Shown here in pieces: positions 35,901-47,000 of a DNA stretch of 64,000 nt (its first letter is position 1; every line of letters begins with the position of its first letter). Under the pieces are notes generated by a model. That model did no database searches, was not told the origin of the DNA, and worked only from the letters and a program-made list of their open reading frames with translations. The stretch is from NCBI RefSeq assembly GCF_030463565.1, contig NC_134648.1, forward strand, positions 47,120,346 to 47,184,345. The letters run 5' to 3'. Position numbers and translations under genes: made by a program. This DNA comes from Pelecanus crispus. Lineage: Eukaryota > Chordata > Aves > Pelecaniformes > Pelecanidae.

Positions 35901-36237
35901 TGCTGCTGCTGCTTCAGCGCTCAGATTTCTTTCCTGCTTCTCTGTTTGAAGCAGAAAGCCAAACGAAGACCTCTTTTTCTGAGCGTAGGACCTGTTGGTA
36001 ACACCTGTTTTGTGCTACTTGGGAGGGAAAGGAATGCTGCAATTTCTTTAATTTTCTAGAGTACAAGGATAGGTGCTCTGCACTTGGCTAAAAAGGCTGA
36101 CAAACTGTTGTCCGTGTAGATAAAAGGGAGGGAGACTGTAGCTGCTTTCTGGAATGTATGCTTGTTACCAGTTTATGAGTTACTTATTTTTTCTTCCCCT
36201 CTTTTAGGAGCAAATCATGGCTTTTGCCAGCAAGTAA
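26999..36237 (+). CDS. COQ6: COQ6, ubiquinone biosynthesis monooxygenase, complete, twelve exons, 468 aa
   Basis: Mitochondrial FAD-dependent aromatic hydroxylase of the UbiH/COQ6 family, acting in the C5 hydroxylation step of coenzyme Q synthesis within the inner-membrane COQ complex. Exons: 26999-27161, 28823-28957, 29678-29736, 30881-31004, 31373-31503, 31866-31973, 32076-32138, 32487-32594, 33007-33209, 34348-34463, 34885-35051, 36208-36237. All phases agree and the 468-residue product equals the human length as I recall it. Residues 1-36 are Arg/Ala-rich and suit a mitochondrial presequence. FAD motifs: [17 protein letters not shown] near residue 40, GADGHN in exon 6, and [20 protein letters not shown] in exon 10. 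C-terminus EQIMAFASK. The ATG is in strong context (CAGTGATGGCG). Intron 3 carries a solo LTR; intron 9 holds an old degenerate repeat. Shares its promoter with FAM161B. Confidence 0.97.
30000..30599 (+). mobile_element. Solo LTR of an avian endogenous retrovirus (ERVL type), intact 600 bp
   Basis: The element starts TGTATTGG and ends ACAACA, and is flanked by the 5-base target duplication AGGTG (29995-29999 and 30600-30604). It lies in COQ6 intron 3 in the same orientation as the gene and has a TATAAA at 30276-30281. The sequence matches a common neoavian LTR I remember; five-base duplication suits ERVL or class I. There is no internal region, so it is a solo LTR. Good preservation suggests a fairly recent insertion. 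Confidence 0.85.
33420..34160. repeat. Degenerate old interspersed repeat in COQ6 intron 9
   Basis: Phrases such as CATGATCTTACATTTCGTAT and AAGGTCACTTACAAAAATGT in this spacing resemble a very old amniote repeat in which 'AGGTCACT(T/A)AT(A/G)AAAATGTTAAA' recurs. The similarity is remembered and weak, the family is not named, and the borders are approximate. Confidence 0.3.
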
Positions 36238-36331
36238 TCTGTTGTCAGTTTGGAACAGCAGCTTCCCAGTGAATGCATTGCCCTTATAAGGACTGTGACT
36301 GACTTGAATCTTTGAACTGTGTTATTTTAAC

Positions 36332-36337
36332 AATAAA
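36332..36337 (+). terminator. COQ6 polyadenylation signal
   Basis: A canonical AATAAA lies 94 bases past the COQ6 stop, the first on this strand after the gene, and is followed by a GT-rich stretch (GAGGTGTGTAC). It predicts a 3' UTR of about 115 bases. Confidence 0.75.
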
Positions 36338-36694
36338 ACTGAGGGACTGAGGTGTGTACTACATCATCCATGGGGTTTATGTGAAAGTTCTGTCTCATCT
36401 GCTCTCCTCAAGAGGATTTAGGGCCTCTTCCTGTAGTACTGTGATGTCTTCAGCCACAGAACTATCTGTACAATGTGCTCTTAATTTGGGCCTTTTGAAG
36501 TGAAGACCGAGGTGGCAACAGCTGGCTGTCTTTTGGCAAATGCAATGCTGAATTTTGCCAGCTACAACCTTTGCTGCTTAATTACTTTCAGTTTTCTCTG
36601 ACATGATTTCTAGAGCTGTAATGTCACTCCTGGGTTCTTAGCACTTTCTGGACTCAGAAAGGAGGGGTAGTTTTCAGTAGAGGAGAGCCAACTC

Positions 36695-36834
36695 ATGATG
36701 GCAGATATATTTTAAAGCTCTAATCTGTCTGTCTTTCACCCTTTTCCCTGCCCTTCTCTTGGTGCTTTATTTAATAGTGGTGTTTCTTGTGGAACTGAAA
36801 AATGATGGCAGATATGTTTTAAAGCTCTAATCTG
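36695..36834. repeat. Local direct repeat, two 33-base copies
   Basis: The first copy is 36695-36727 and the second 36802-36834. Both begin ATGATGGCAGATAT and end TTTTAAAGCTCTAATCTG, with one difference. They are 107 bases apart and look like a small segmental duplication, not a known repeat. Confidence 0.85.
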
Positions 36835-38816
36835 GCATGAAAAAGAGATCCAGGACAACAATAATATCTAGGACAGAAAACTGCACAACAGTATCTTTAA
36901 TATTGTTAAAAATGCTTTAATTACTAAAATAGACATTCAAGATATTCTGTCTTAGGTTCCAAACACCAGCCTCCTTCATTAGACATTTGACACTCACAAC
37001 ACTGAGTGAGTACTGCCTACAGGCAAGATTTACACATTCTGTTAGGTTAACCAGTATCAGGAATTAACATCAGAAAGAAAGAAACATAAGTTTTGAACTG
37101 AAAGCCATTACTTGTGCTTCTTCAGTCACTCATATTAGGCAGTTCCTGTTAGTGACTGGCTAAAAGACATTACAAAGGAGGAGATAAAAATCAGGGCTGC
37201 AGGTAGAACTCTTCTCTTAAAAGGCTGCTTAGTCTTTAGTTAAGCTAATAAATAATCTCATTGCACTAGGGTAAGTGTGAGGACTTGACTGGCTTCTCTA
37301 GATCCCCCACCCACCCTGAGTAGTTCAGATGTAAACAGCAGGGGCTCAATTCTGCAATTTCTTGCAAAAGAAACCTTTGAGCTGAGCGTTTGTTTCTCTC
37401 ATGACTGCAGGACCAGGCCCCTGATAAAGAGCAGCAGTTTTGCTTCAGGTAATGAATTGTGCCACTGACAAATGAAGGCCCTGAGCATTCGGATTTAATG
37501 CAGCTTTGGTACTGGGAAGCAGATGCTCCCACCTCGCATTTGTAGTACCAGAGTCTGAGGCAAAGAGCACAGAAAAGAAACTTCCTCTACGTGGTACCTG
37601 TCTTGTTCTAGACCATCCTCCCTTCAGACAAAACCAAACCCTTAAGTACTCCTCAGGGCTAGCGTCTATTCAGTTGGCAGATACACTGCTGCTCCTTGTT
37701 CCTTACATATAGCATCCCATGTTCCCTTTCTGTTTCAGACATGGCCTCGCTGCTTATGGCTCTTAGCCCCAAGATCTAGTAAGAGTTTGCCATAGCACTG
37801 GCTCAGACTGAAAGAATACTTTTGGATATTAAATTAGCTATTTCTCAGGAGTTACTGAGAAGTAACTGGCTAGTAACCACTGCATCCTACTTTGTGTTCC
37901 AAGAATACAAAAGTGAATACAATTGTTCACCGAAGACAAAATGAATGCGTTCGCAGTCACCTTGTTGTGCAGATCAGACCATACACTAAGTTTTGCCAAA
38001 CACTAGGAAAGGGAATAAGAAATATTTGCGGTTGAGAAGAGGTCAGCCTGGAGGCTGGCCTCCACAACTACATTCTTCGTGTTCAAACAGAAGCTCCTAG
38101 TGAGGAAGGAACAGAAGTTTGGGGTGACACTGAGGAATTTCCCAACATGGATCTCAAAACAGATTCTGGTAAGGAGGAGTACAGGTAGGATGAGCATTTC
38201 ATATTTCAAAGAAACAGCCTGAATTTACAGCAAGGTGTCAGTGGTGGGACAAGTACGGGTAGCTCCATCCCCGACCCTTGGACTCCTGTTGCTGACTGAA
38301 CTTGTTCAATCAGAAGCACACCTTGCACTCTAGCACCATAAAACCTGAGATATGAGAAGGGGGTCGCTTAGTCAGTCACAGTCAAACTTGCGCTGCTAAC
38401 TAGAGGAAGTGGACTCATGTTCACAGAAAGGCAAACTTCTAAGTCTCCAAACTGCTTGGCAAGATTAGTGGCATGAGTGTGCTACTTCCTACCCTTACTG
38501 GGAATTGCCAATTATTTTCAAATCCAGTTTGCAGAGAAGGTAGCGTTGTTATCCAAAACTGATGCTGCTATAGCATGTCCATTGTAAGGCCCTACCCTAT
38601 CTATGCTTTTGTTTGGTTAACAGATTGCTAATGACAAATTGTCCAGGAATGGGAGACAAGGTGATTTAATATTATCTTGACTAGTAAACCATGAAGAGTT
38701 ACTAAAGATCTGCTAAGAAGGAAAGTAGGGGAAAGGTAATTTCGGCAGGGGGAGATCGCGACCACCGACTCAATTAAAAACTAGAGAGGCTACCTCCCCT
38801 GCTCTCCTTAAGCATG

Positions 38817-39087
38817 TGTAGTAAGTTAAAATCATACTGTACCGAAGAAGATACATACCAGTAAGAGACAAGTATGCTTAGCTAATTTAATGATTATGTA
38901 GTAGATAGGTGTGGTGTGTTAATTGTAATGTATAAAACTTAGAGAAAACTTTGGTAAGGGTGCTAGCTTTGTGGGCTTACCACCTAGCACCCATCTTTGC
39001 ACAAAAATGCAATAAACAATATCTCGTGTCAGTGTGTGAAGACTGGCTTATTGCACACTGGGTAAACGAGCCCTATTTGGGACAACA
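38817..39087 (+). mobile_element. Small solo LTR (about 271 bp), ERVK/alpharetrovirus-like
   Basis: It starts TGTAGTAAG, ends GACAACA, and is bounded by GCATG on both sides (38812-38816 and 39088-39092). It has a TATAAA at 38931-38936 and an AATAAA at 39011-39016, 80 bases apart, as in compact avian retroviral LTRs. The alternative is that the element begins further left, since 38730-38811 also looks like mobile DNA; the five-base match could then be chance. No internal retroviral sequence was recognised. Confidence 0.6.
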
Positions 39088-41070
39088 GCATGAGGGCAGT
39101 CTTTGGTTTCACAGAAGTGGGAAAGGTGTGTTATAGCAAATAGGTAAGTGCAAACACCTGTTCTTAAAACAGGGTAAATTCATCTTCACATAAAACATTC
39201 CATGGTGAGTAGAAGATACTAATTTTTTGCTAAAGAGGAGCAAACAGATGAGCTAGCTGCCAGCTATTTCATAGGGTGGAAAAAGTTGTCTCTACAGCTG
39301 TTTCTCTTTAGGACAAGGCAAGGTCTGCACTTGGAGCCTCAAGGTATTCGAGCAATCTTGATGTTCTCTACAGCCAATTAAACAAGAAAACCAGGATCCT
39401 ACAGTCCAGCTTTCTAGCCTATCTGACAAGATGCTATATTTAAAACATTGATCTTTCATTGCTTCTGTGCATTTGGTGTGAAAGAGATGGCAAGATTCAC
39501 TTGAAATTGTTACTTAAATAGCTTCATGCTATCCTGACAGAAGTTTTGGACTTCCTCAACAGCTGCAGCCCCTTCACTGGATGTTCCTAAAGCCCTGCTG
39601 TATATGTTAAAAATAATTCCAGAGCAATGCAGGGCTGCATGCACCATTTTATGGGTCCAACTCCACTATACTAAATTAAAGAGAAATAAATTTTGAAACA
39701 ATTTAAAATGAACAAGGGATAAGCGAACAAGGGATAAGAAAGCAAAGCTACTTCTGCTCGTTTTCCTTCTGTTTCTGATGCTAATTCCACTCTCTCCCTA
39801 TTTTTGTCTGTTAAACAACGGAAAAAAACAACTTGTTTCACCACAGCTCTGCATTCAGAGGAGGTTCTTAAGGACAGCACAGGAAGCGATAAGCCCAGAC
39901 TTTCAGATGGGAAACCACGCCTTAGACCTCACTCAACAAAATGGGCTGCAGTGTTCTAACAGCTCGCTGGCCCAGCAGGTCTCCCTGGGCTGTGCAATGC
40001 CTATTTCCCTTGCGCTAGCACTAGACTTGACTCTTGGGTGAGCTGACTTGACTCAAGTTTGGTGTCGTGAATTGGTTCACCAAAGACCCTGAGGAGCACC
40101 AGCATCAGAGGAAGGAAGGCTGTGGGAGTGCCTTGCTGAGAGCAGGGTAACGGAACTGCCCCTCATGGCAAAGCAAGCTATCAGATCAGCCATTTCATCT
40201 GACTGCACCCTTAATTTCCTTGTGGGTGTAATGTGAGAAGCATTTCTTTTGGCAGAGGAGTTTAAATAGCTGGCACTGCTGTCTCGTTGTGCCAGCACAA
40301 CTATGTGTTATGACTACATGCTAAATGAATCAACTTATCAGGTCTGGTAGCCAGATGTACGGTATAGCTGCACAGATTTGTAAAGGGCAGCAAAAAGGAA
40401 CACAGTCAAGCACACATTCTGCTTAGGAAACGACTGCTGCCTAAAGAAATGCTTGGTAAGTTACAACCTATGTTTTAACCAATACCCTTCCCAAAACCAT
40501 GCCCAAAAAGTGTGCTTATAGTGGGCCCCTTCCTGAAAGACCGGAGTCGTCTTGCACTGTATTAGCTAAGCTAAGAGCCAGGTACTTGGAATGCTGAGGC
40601 TGGCAGCATCTAGAGTTGCTCGCTTTTGTCTGAATGACTGTTGATGCCATCTTTAATTTCTGTATTTAATGTCTCACAAGCAAACTTAAGTTACGGATGT
40701 TTAAAATAAAAGGGGGAGGGGAAATCATGTGTCTGTAGTCTACCACCGCGTGCCAGGTACTCTGTGCTTCTAGCAACGGGATGCTATACAAACGTGCTGG
40801 TGAAAGCCGGCTTTGAGCCCCTTGCGGATACTCTGCTGGAGTTTAGGCCTTTTGAATTTCAGAAGGCAGCTTCTGGATCATTTATGGCAATCACAATTAT
40901 ACTGCAGCAACTCTCATTATGCACGATGCCAATCCAGGACGAAGATCTGTTCTATAGCTTTGGTCCGTGTTCTGCTCTGTCACCAACTCCAGCTCAACAA
41001 CGTACCTGGAGATTTCAAATTTGCTTTCTCAGCCTTTCGGAAATGCTGAAGTCCACAGGAGTATCACAGC

Positions 41071-44000
41071 TCAATAGGTTATTCCCAGAGACTGCAGTAG
41101 GTGAAAGGTAGCACCCAGAGTCCAGCTTGTCTCTATGTTGTTCACTTTCTTTGTTAACTATAAAGGAAGAAAAAGAAGTTGTTCCCAACAGTTCTCTAGA
41201 TTTGTATGTTGCACAGATGACAGCAACTACATGTAATGACCCTGGGAAGACTCAGTACATAATTAGCCAGAAAAATGAATTAATGCATGTTGATTGGCAA
41301 GAGAAATTTGGAAGCTGGCTTCGGGATCTAACTGTTCTTCTCACCTGTAAGAGCGTGTTGTCCCTAAATCCAAACCCTTCCTTTAGTAAAGCAGTGATGT
41401 AAGTGAGATCCATGCAGAGGAAAGGACTGGCCGAGTTGTACCTCTCCATGTTATCACAGACTAGAGAAGGAAGAAAAAACAAAAAAAGGGATCTCAGCAA
41501 AATAAAGGAGCTTTTATCCACTTTATGCATTTGAACTGGCCTCAAGCCAAAGCCTACTAAAACAAGCCACCCGCTTCTATTAATGAGTACATGACACATG
41601 GTACATGTTACACAGCTGTTCCATAATGCTGGAAAATAAACCATAGAGTACTTCCAGTTTCTCTTAACTCCATCATAAGTGCATCTTTTATTACAGCAAC
41701 ATAATCCACATAGATCTTGGAAGTCTGAATCTCTGCTCAACTGATAACTGGCAGGGAGTTGGTTATTACTTAGTCTTTCAAGAACACAGCATCATTTGTC
41801 TTCCTTGTCTAGTCACCAAGGATGGCTCCGGTAATGGACTCCACCTACTAGGTTGGCAGCTTCTTCTATTTTTTTCCAAACCACGCATATCCAAGGACAT
41901 GGAAGAGGCTATTGCCCAGCCAACCACTCCCTCACTGCAGCTAAGTCAAGATTCCACAGTAAGGGTGACAGTGACTGGGAAATGGATTTACACTAAGCTG
42001 TTGTCTTCTGGACCTACTGTTACTGCCCTGTTCTATAAGCATCAAGTGCGGAGTTCACTTCTTTTTAGAAACTGATAAGCAGCATCCTCCTACTATTGAA
42101 ACCAGAAAGAAAAAAAATCACAGAATTGATCTCCTGATGCTCTAAAGATAAGTAAATGGTTTGATGGTGTTAGATAACATCTTAGCTGCATCTTTGGAAA
42201 TAAGCTCTCTCAGTATCCAGGGAAACAAAACAAAACAAACACACTCATACTTTAAAGCCTAATCCCCCTATTCAAAACCATCTGAGTTTCTGGGGAGATT
42301 ACGTTTAACTGAAAATCATTAGAATTTAGGTCCTATTTTAGAAAAAAGTCAGTCCTGAACTACATAATTAAGCATATTCTGGTGACAAATACAGTCTACT
42401 CATCATGATGCGGATGATCACAATACAGAGGTAATGTCTTGCTCTGTAAGCTAAAGTTGTAGCCATCAGTAGCATGGCAAGGTGGGAGCTCTTTTTTTCA
42501 CAGGAGGAGGTACAAAACTAGAACAAGCACTCAGGAAAAAAGTCAGGGGGAGGGAAAGGAATGCAGAAGAGGCTGTCAGACTTAAAACAACCTCTGCTCT
42601 CTCCCTCCATTTTGTTAGAGATTAAAAAGGATTTGTTAGAGATTAAAAAGGATTTAAGGTGACAGACTTACAGAAGTCAGCACTCTCCTAAACTTGGAGT
42701 TGCAGTCTGACAGAAGGACCTCTTGATACAGCAAATTCACTTTCTTTTGTACTGACATGTATGAATTATTTCCCTCCTCTCCTGAACAGAACTGTGAAGC
42801 TACTAACACTTTGTTTCCCCTCACTGCTCTTCAGTATTTTCTTCTGCAACAGTTACAAGTGTTGACTAATAAAAGCTAAGTAACACCACAGGGAAGGTAT
42901 AAGTGGAATAAAGGTTAAACAAACTTCTTTTAAAAAGTCAAACTCACGTTATGTACTGCCTATAGACATTAATATTTTTGTTATTTCTCATCCCCACCAG
43001 TTTCCCAAGTCTCATGACTATTACCTTCTTTGGCTTTTCTTTCAAAATCTTTCACTTCCAGAACACCTCCCTGTTCATAATCTGAAAAGGAAGAGGTGAG
43101 AAAACAGCATCATAGACCTGGAAGCATTTGTGTTCTGTATCGAAGTTGACCCTAGAGTGCAACTCGGTCATGCTGGGCTAGGAGTGAGATTTGTTGGTAA
43201 CAGAGGACAGAGCTGCAAGTATAACTGGAGCTCAGAGCACAAGTCTCATCTGCTGAACTCTGAACATCAGACTGCACTGATGGACACACGTGCATTCCCT
43301 GAGGGCATTTTGTGTATTTCCTCTTTCTCAACACCGTTCCTTTTCCGTACTCCCCATGTCTCCAGCCTACAGGGTTCCTCTGTCTACCTTCCGGCTGACA
43401 TGCTCACATGTAGTAGATTATCCCAAACCAATTTACCAATTAGGTTGGTGTCAACTGCACGATCATAGTAATAGGAGAAAGCATAGAAGGAACTTCCACG
43501 AATCTCGTCTGGTTGGTGCAGTTTCCCTTTGACAACCTTGAGTACTTCCAAGTAGCAAGGCTTGAATCCTGTTTCTCCTGTCAGGACAAACACAGATGGG
43601 GTGAGCCAAAGAGGCATATCCAGGAGATAGAACAATCGGTGGCAATAGGATGAAAAAGGGAAGAAGCAGAGATTAAAGCATCAGAAGAGGTGAGAAGAGC
43701 TTAGATATCCTTTCCATAATCCAGCATGGCACCTGCATGCAGGCCAGGACTAAATCACCATCACCAAGTGGAACTGGTTAGAGCAGATCATAGCAATATC
43801 TGAAAGGTGTGCTGCGCAAACCAGTGTAGGTGCATGAAAAGCTTCCTCCGCATCAGGCAAAACTCCCATTGTTATGTTCTGTGGTCAGCAGAATCTCATT
43901 TACATTTGCTACCACCTGCTACATAAAACCTTACTTTCCCTCTCCATCACACTGTAGTTTTATCAATCCACTCTACACACACCAAATCTGCAACTCAGCT

Positions 44001-47000
44001 CTTGTAAAAACTCACTGTAAAACAAAGCAACATCAGTCACCAAAGGGGTCTGTTCTAGTCACTGATGGCAGCAGCTTCACCCTCAGTATGCAGCATTAGG
44101 GACAGTATCTTAAGAAACAGTTCCACAAGTGAGATACACTCGGCCTGCCAGTTATTGTACCCTAACACAGCCAGAGTTTTTGCACTTAGCTCAAAGCCTC
44201 AGAAAAAGCTCTCTTATTTGCACAAGTAACTCTTAATATTTCCTATAAAGGTAGCACTTGTAATAAGAGATCACAGAGAGCGATCTCAGAGTACAGAGTG
44301 CAGGCCAGCTACTCTTACAGCTTCATATTTTTCTTTGGCTCTGTCAAAAGTCCACACCTATGACTGGGCAGGTATCCTTCATAACCCAAGGTAACTGATG
44401 GAGTATTTGTCAAGGAAAACCTCAGATTCTGAAGACAAGACTTATCTTACAAGAAGCAACAAGTCTCCTTAGTTTACCTTCTTTGTTGCCACCATACTGG
44501 TATTTCACTCCCCCGAAGTGCCACTCTGCCTCTAGCTGCTTTGGCAAACAAGAACTGCGGAACATTTGTCCATCCACCGCTGGAATGAAACCCGACGGGA
44601 GAGTCAGAAAGGATGAAATTTTCACATAGTTATTGATCAATATGCAGAACCAGAAAAGAAGAGGCTGAAAGATCTTCATTAAGGTCTTTAAGCAAAAGTA
44701 TGGAAATCTGAATTGATGGATGCTGCACAGATTATGAATTAAGGACCAGTCAGCCTGGAAAAAGTTGTGTCCATTTTGTCCTGCAACCTGCAGAGCAGAT
44801 GGGCTTGTCATTTGTTAATGAGAGATAAATGGTAGAAGGGTATCTGGGTAATGGCTGTTCACCACAGAAAACAAGAGAGGTAATTAACTAAGCACACAGA
44901 TACACAAACCCTAACAAACAGCAGATAACTGAGATGAACAAAGCAAATGAGCAATGAAGACAAAAACTCCTAAGACACTGATCAATGGCCACTACAGGAG
45001 CCACTGAATGTACCCTTGAAGGGTTCAACCAGAAATACTGTAACTGATAAGAAGAAAACATGATTATTGTGGCCAGCACAGATCTCACAGAAAAAGCAAA
45101 CTTCTTACAGAATGCTTGAGGGGGACTGTGGGACTGTGCAAAATTTACTAGGGGATGTTTAAGGGAAGGCTCAAAGGCAGGGAAAGGGGGAACCACGGGA
45201 TCAGGGAAGCGCAAGTGTGGGAAAATGGAGGGGACAATAAAAGAAGGAAAGACTCAGGAATGTGAGTATGCATTCAGATTAGCGAGTGAAGAGTGTGTGT
45301 GATATGCTCGTGGACTTCAAGCTAGACTAGTCAATGAATACAACAGGAGGTCCGGGGGAACACAGCGGGCCAGGCAGACACCAGAGACCTATAAAGTGGG
45401 TTTGGCCTAAGCAGCAGTCCTTAGGAAAAGGATCTATTCATGCTGCTTGTGTTTCTGTGGATGCTTGTAAAGCTGCGCGTTTGTGGCTGGCCACGTCTGT
45501 ATGGTGTTTGTATGTTCCCAATGTGTGCATTTCTGGAATTTGCACTCAGTCTCACTGCTGGCTGAACCTGGAAAATAGGGAAAAGCAGCTGTCTCACAAG
45601 ACAACTCCTTAACAAGCAGTAGCCTGTTTCCAGACAGATCTATACCAGCAAAAACACAGAAAAGCACAAGATACAGAAATGAAGACACGGGAAATGGGCT
45701 GCTGACATAAGACTAAGTCTAACCATTTCTTCAAAAATCTTGGATGTTTTATCATATGAACATACCTTCCATATTCAAAGCTCCAAGTGTGGCTAGTCTG
45801 GCGGCTTTTAGTCCAAACCCCAAATAGCTGCAAACAGCAAAGACAGACATTACAGTTTTAATTCTTGCACATCTGGTATGCTTCACCCTTAGCCTCTTCC
45901 TAAATCCTGGAACACCCAAACCAAACTTCCTTCCTCTGCTTCCCACAAGTCTCCCCTCTCTAAAACAGAGTTCCCTTTGCCAGAACAATTCCAAGTACCA
46001 AAAGAGTGACACAAACCCAAGAATTACGAAGAACTGTAAAATGAGTAAATCTGAAACGGCAGAAAGTGGTTAGAGCTGATGTGACATTTCTACAAGACAT
46101 TCATGAAAAGCAAAAATGCAGTCTTAAAAACGAGGGAGAAAGAAGTGTATGTGAGGAGTGCATGGGGAATAGGGTGGCCATTCTTATGCCACCCACATAA
46201 GACTACGTGCTCTTAGGGCAGAACTAATAGAACTGCAGAACCTCCCACTAAATAGGGAGTGTGCCTTTGTGTGAAATTCACCTCTGTTTGACTCCACAGA
46301 TTACCGCTATACTCATTACAAGCTAGGATGTGAACAACATTTATGAGAATGTCATTACATGTTGCTGGCTTCAGCAGCACAGCTAGATTAAAAACCTGTT
46401 GGCCTTTCATTCCCACCTCTATGTTTGGCTACTTACCTCTTTAGTCATCTCAATACAAACATTTACAGAATAATCAGAGTTCAACTAACCTCCAGCTCCC
46501 TCATTTTTTAGGAGATGGTTTTCAGTCCCAGTTATTTTAACTGATCTTATAGACTGTATTGGTGAATACAGCAATCAGTTACATCAGTAAATGTAAGCAG
46601 TAGGAGAGGAGGACTATTAAACCAGCTTTGCTGTCAAGTAAGCATATTCTGTAACTGATGAGATGATAATCTTCACCCCCCTAGTAACGGGCTGAGACCA
46701 ACTGTCTATTATACATGGTCGAGTTCTCATTGGACTGTAAGTCATGCAGGTAAACTCTCTGGATTTCACTGCAGACATCTCAGAAACTTGTTAGCTTAAT
46801 GCATTAAGCACAATTATATTATTTCAGGCCAAGTATCCCCTCCAATTGGTTCAAGAATCTGTTGTGCTCCATGGTCTGTATCAGCTGCCTGTGATTGCCT
46901 CTCTTTGGTTTACATCAGTCTAGGTTTTACTTTTTGTCCAGTTGCTGATGAGATGTGCCATTTCGAACTAAGCACTAAGAAGGAAAAAGTGTCAGGAAGG

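Larger units (their letters stand above)
36338..41070. other. Convergent tail region between COQ6 and ENTPD5
   Basis: No coding exon was seen. Part should be the ENTPD5 3' UTR, which is long in mammals. A minus-strand AATAAA at 36766-36771 is one possible end, but I cannot say it is used. The stretch also contains a 33-base direct repeat (36695-36727 and 36802-36834, one mismatch), a small LTR at 38817-39087, and a short tandem GAACAAGGGATAAG near 39708-39738. The remainder is unremarkable. Confidence 0.6.

Noticed and set aside
38951-39136. 61-codon open frame near 39000
   Set aside because: It lies mostly inside the small LTR and has no recognisable product.
40764-41111. 115-codon plus-strand open frame over the ENTPD5 3' end
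   Set aside because: It overlaps ENTPD5 exon 13 in antisense and resembles nothing.
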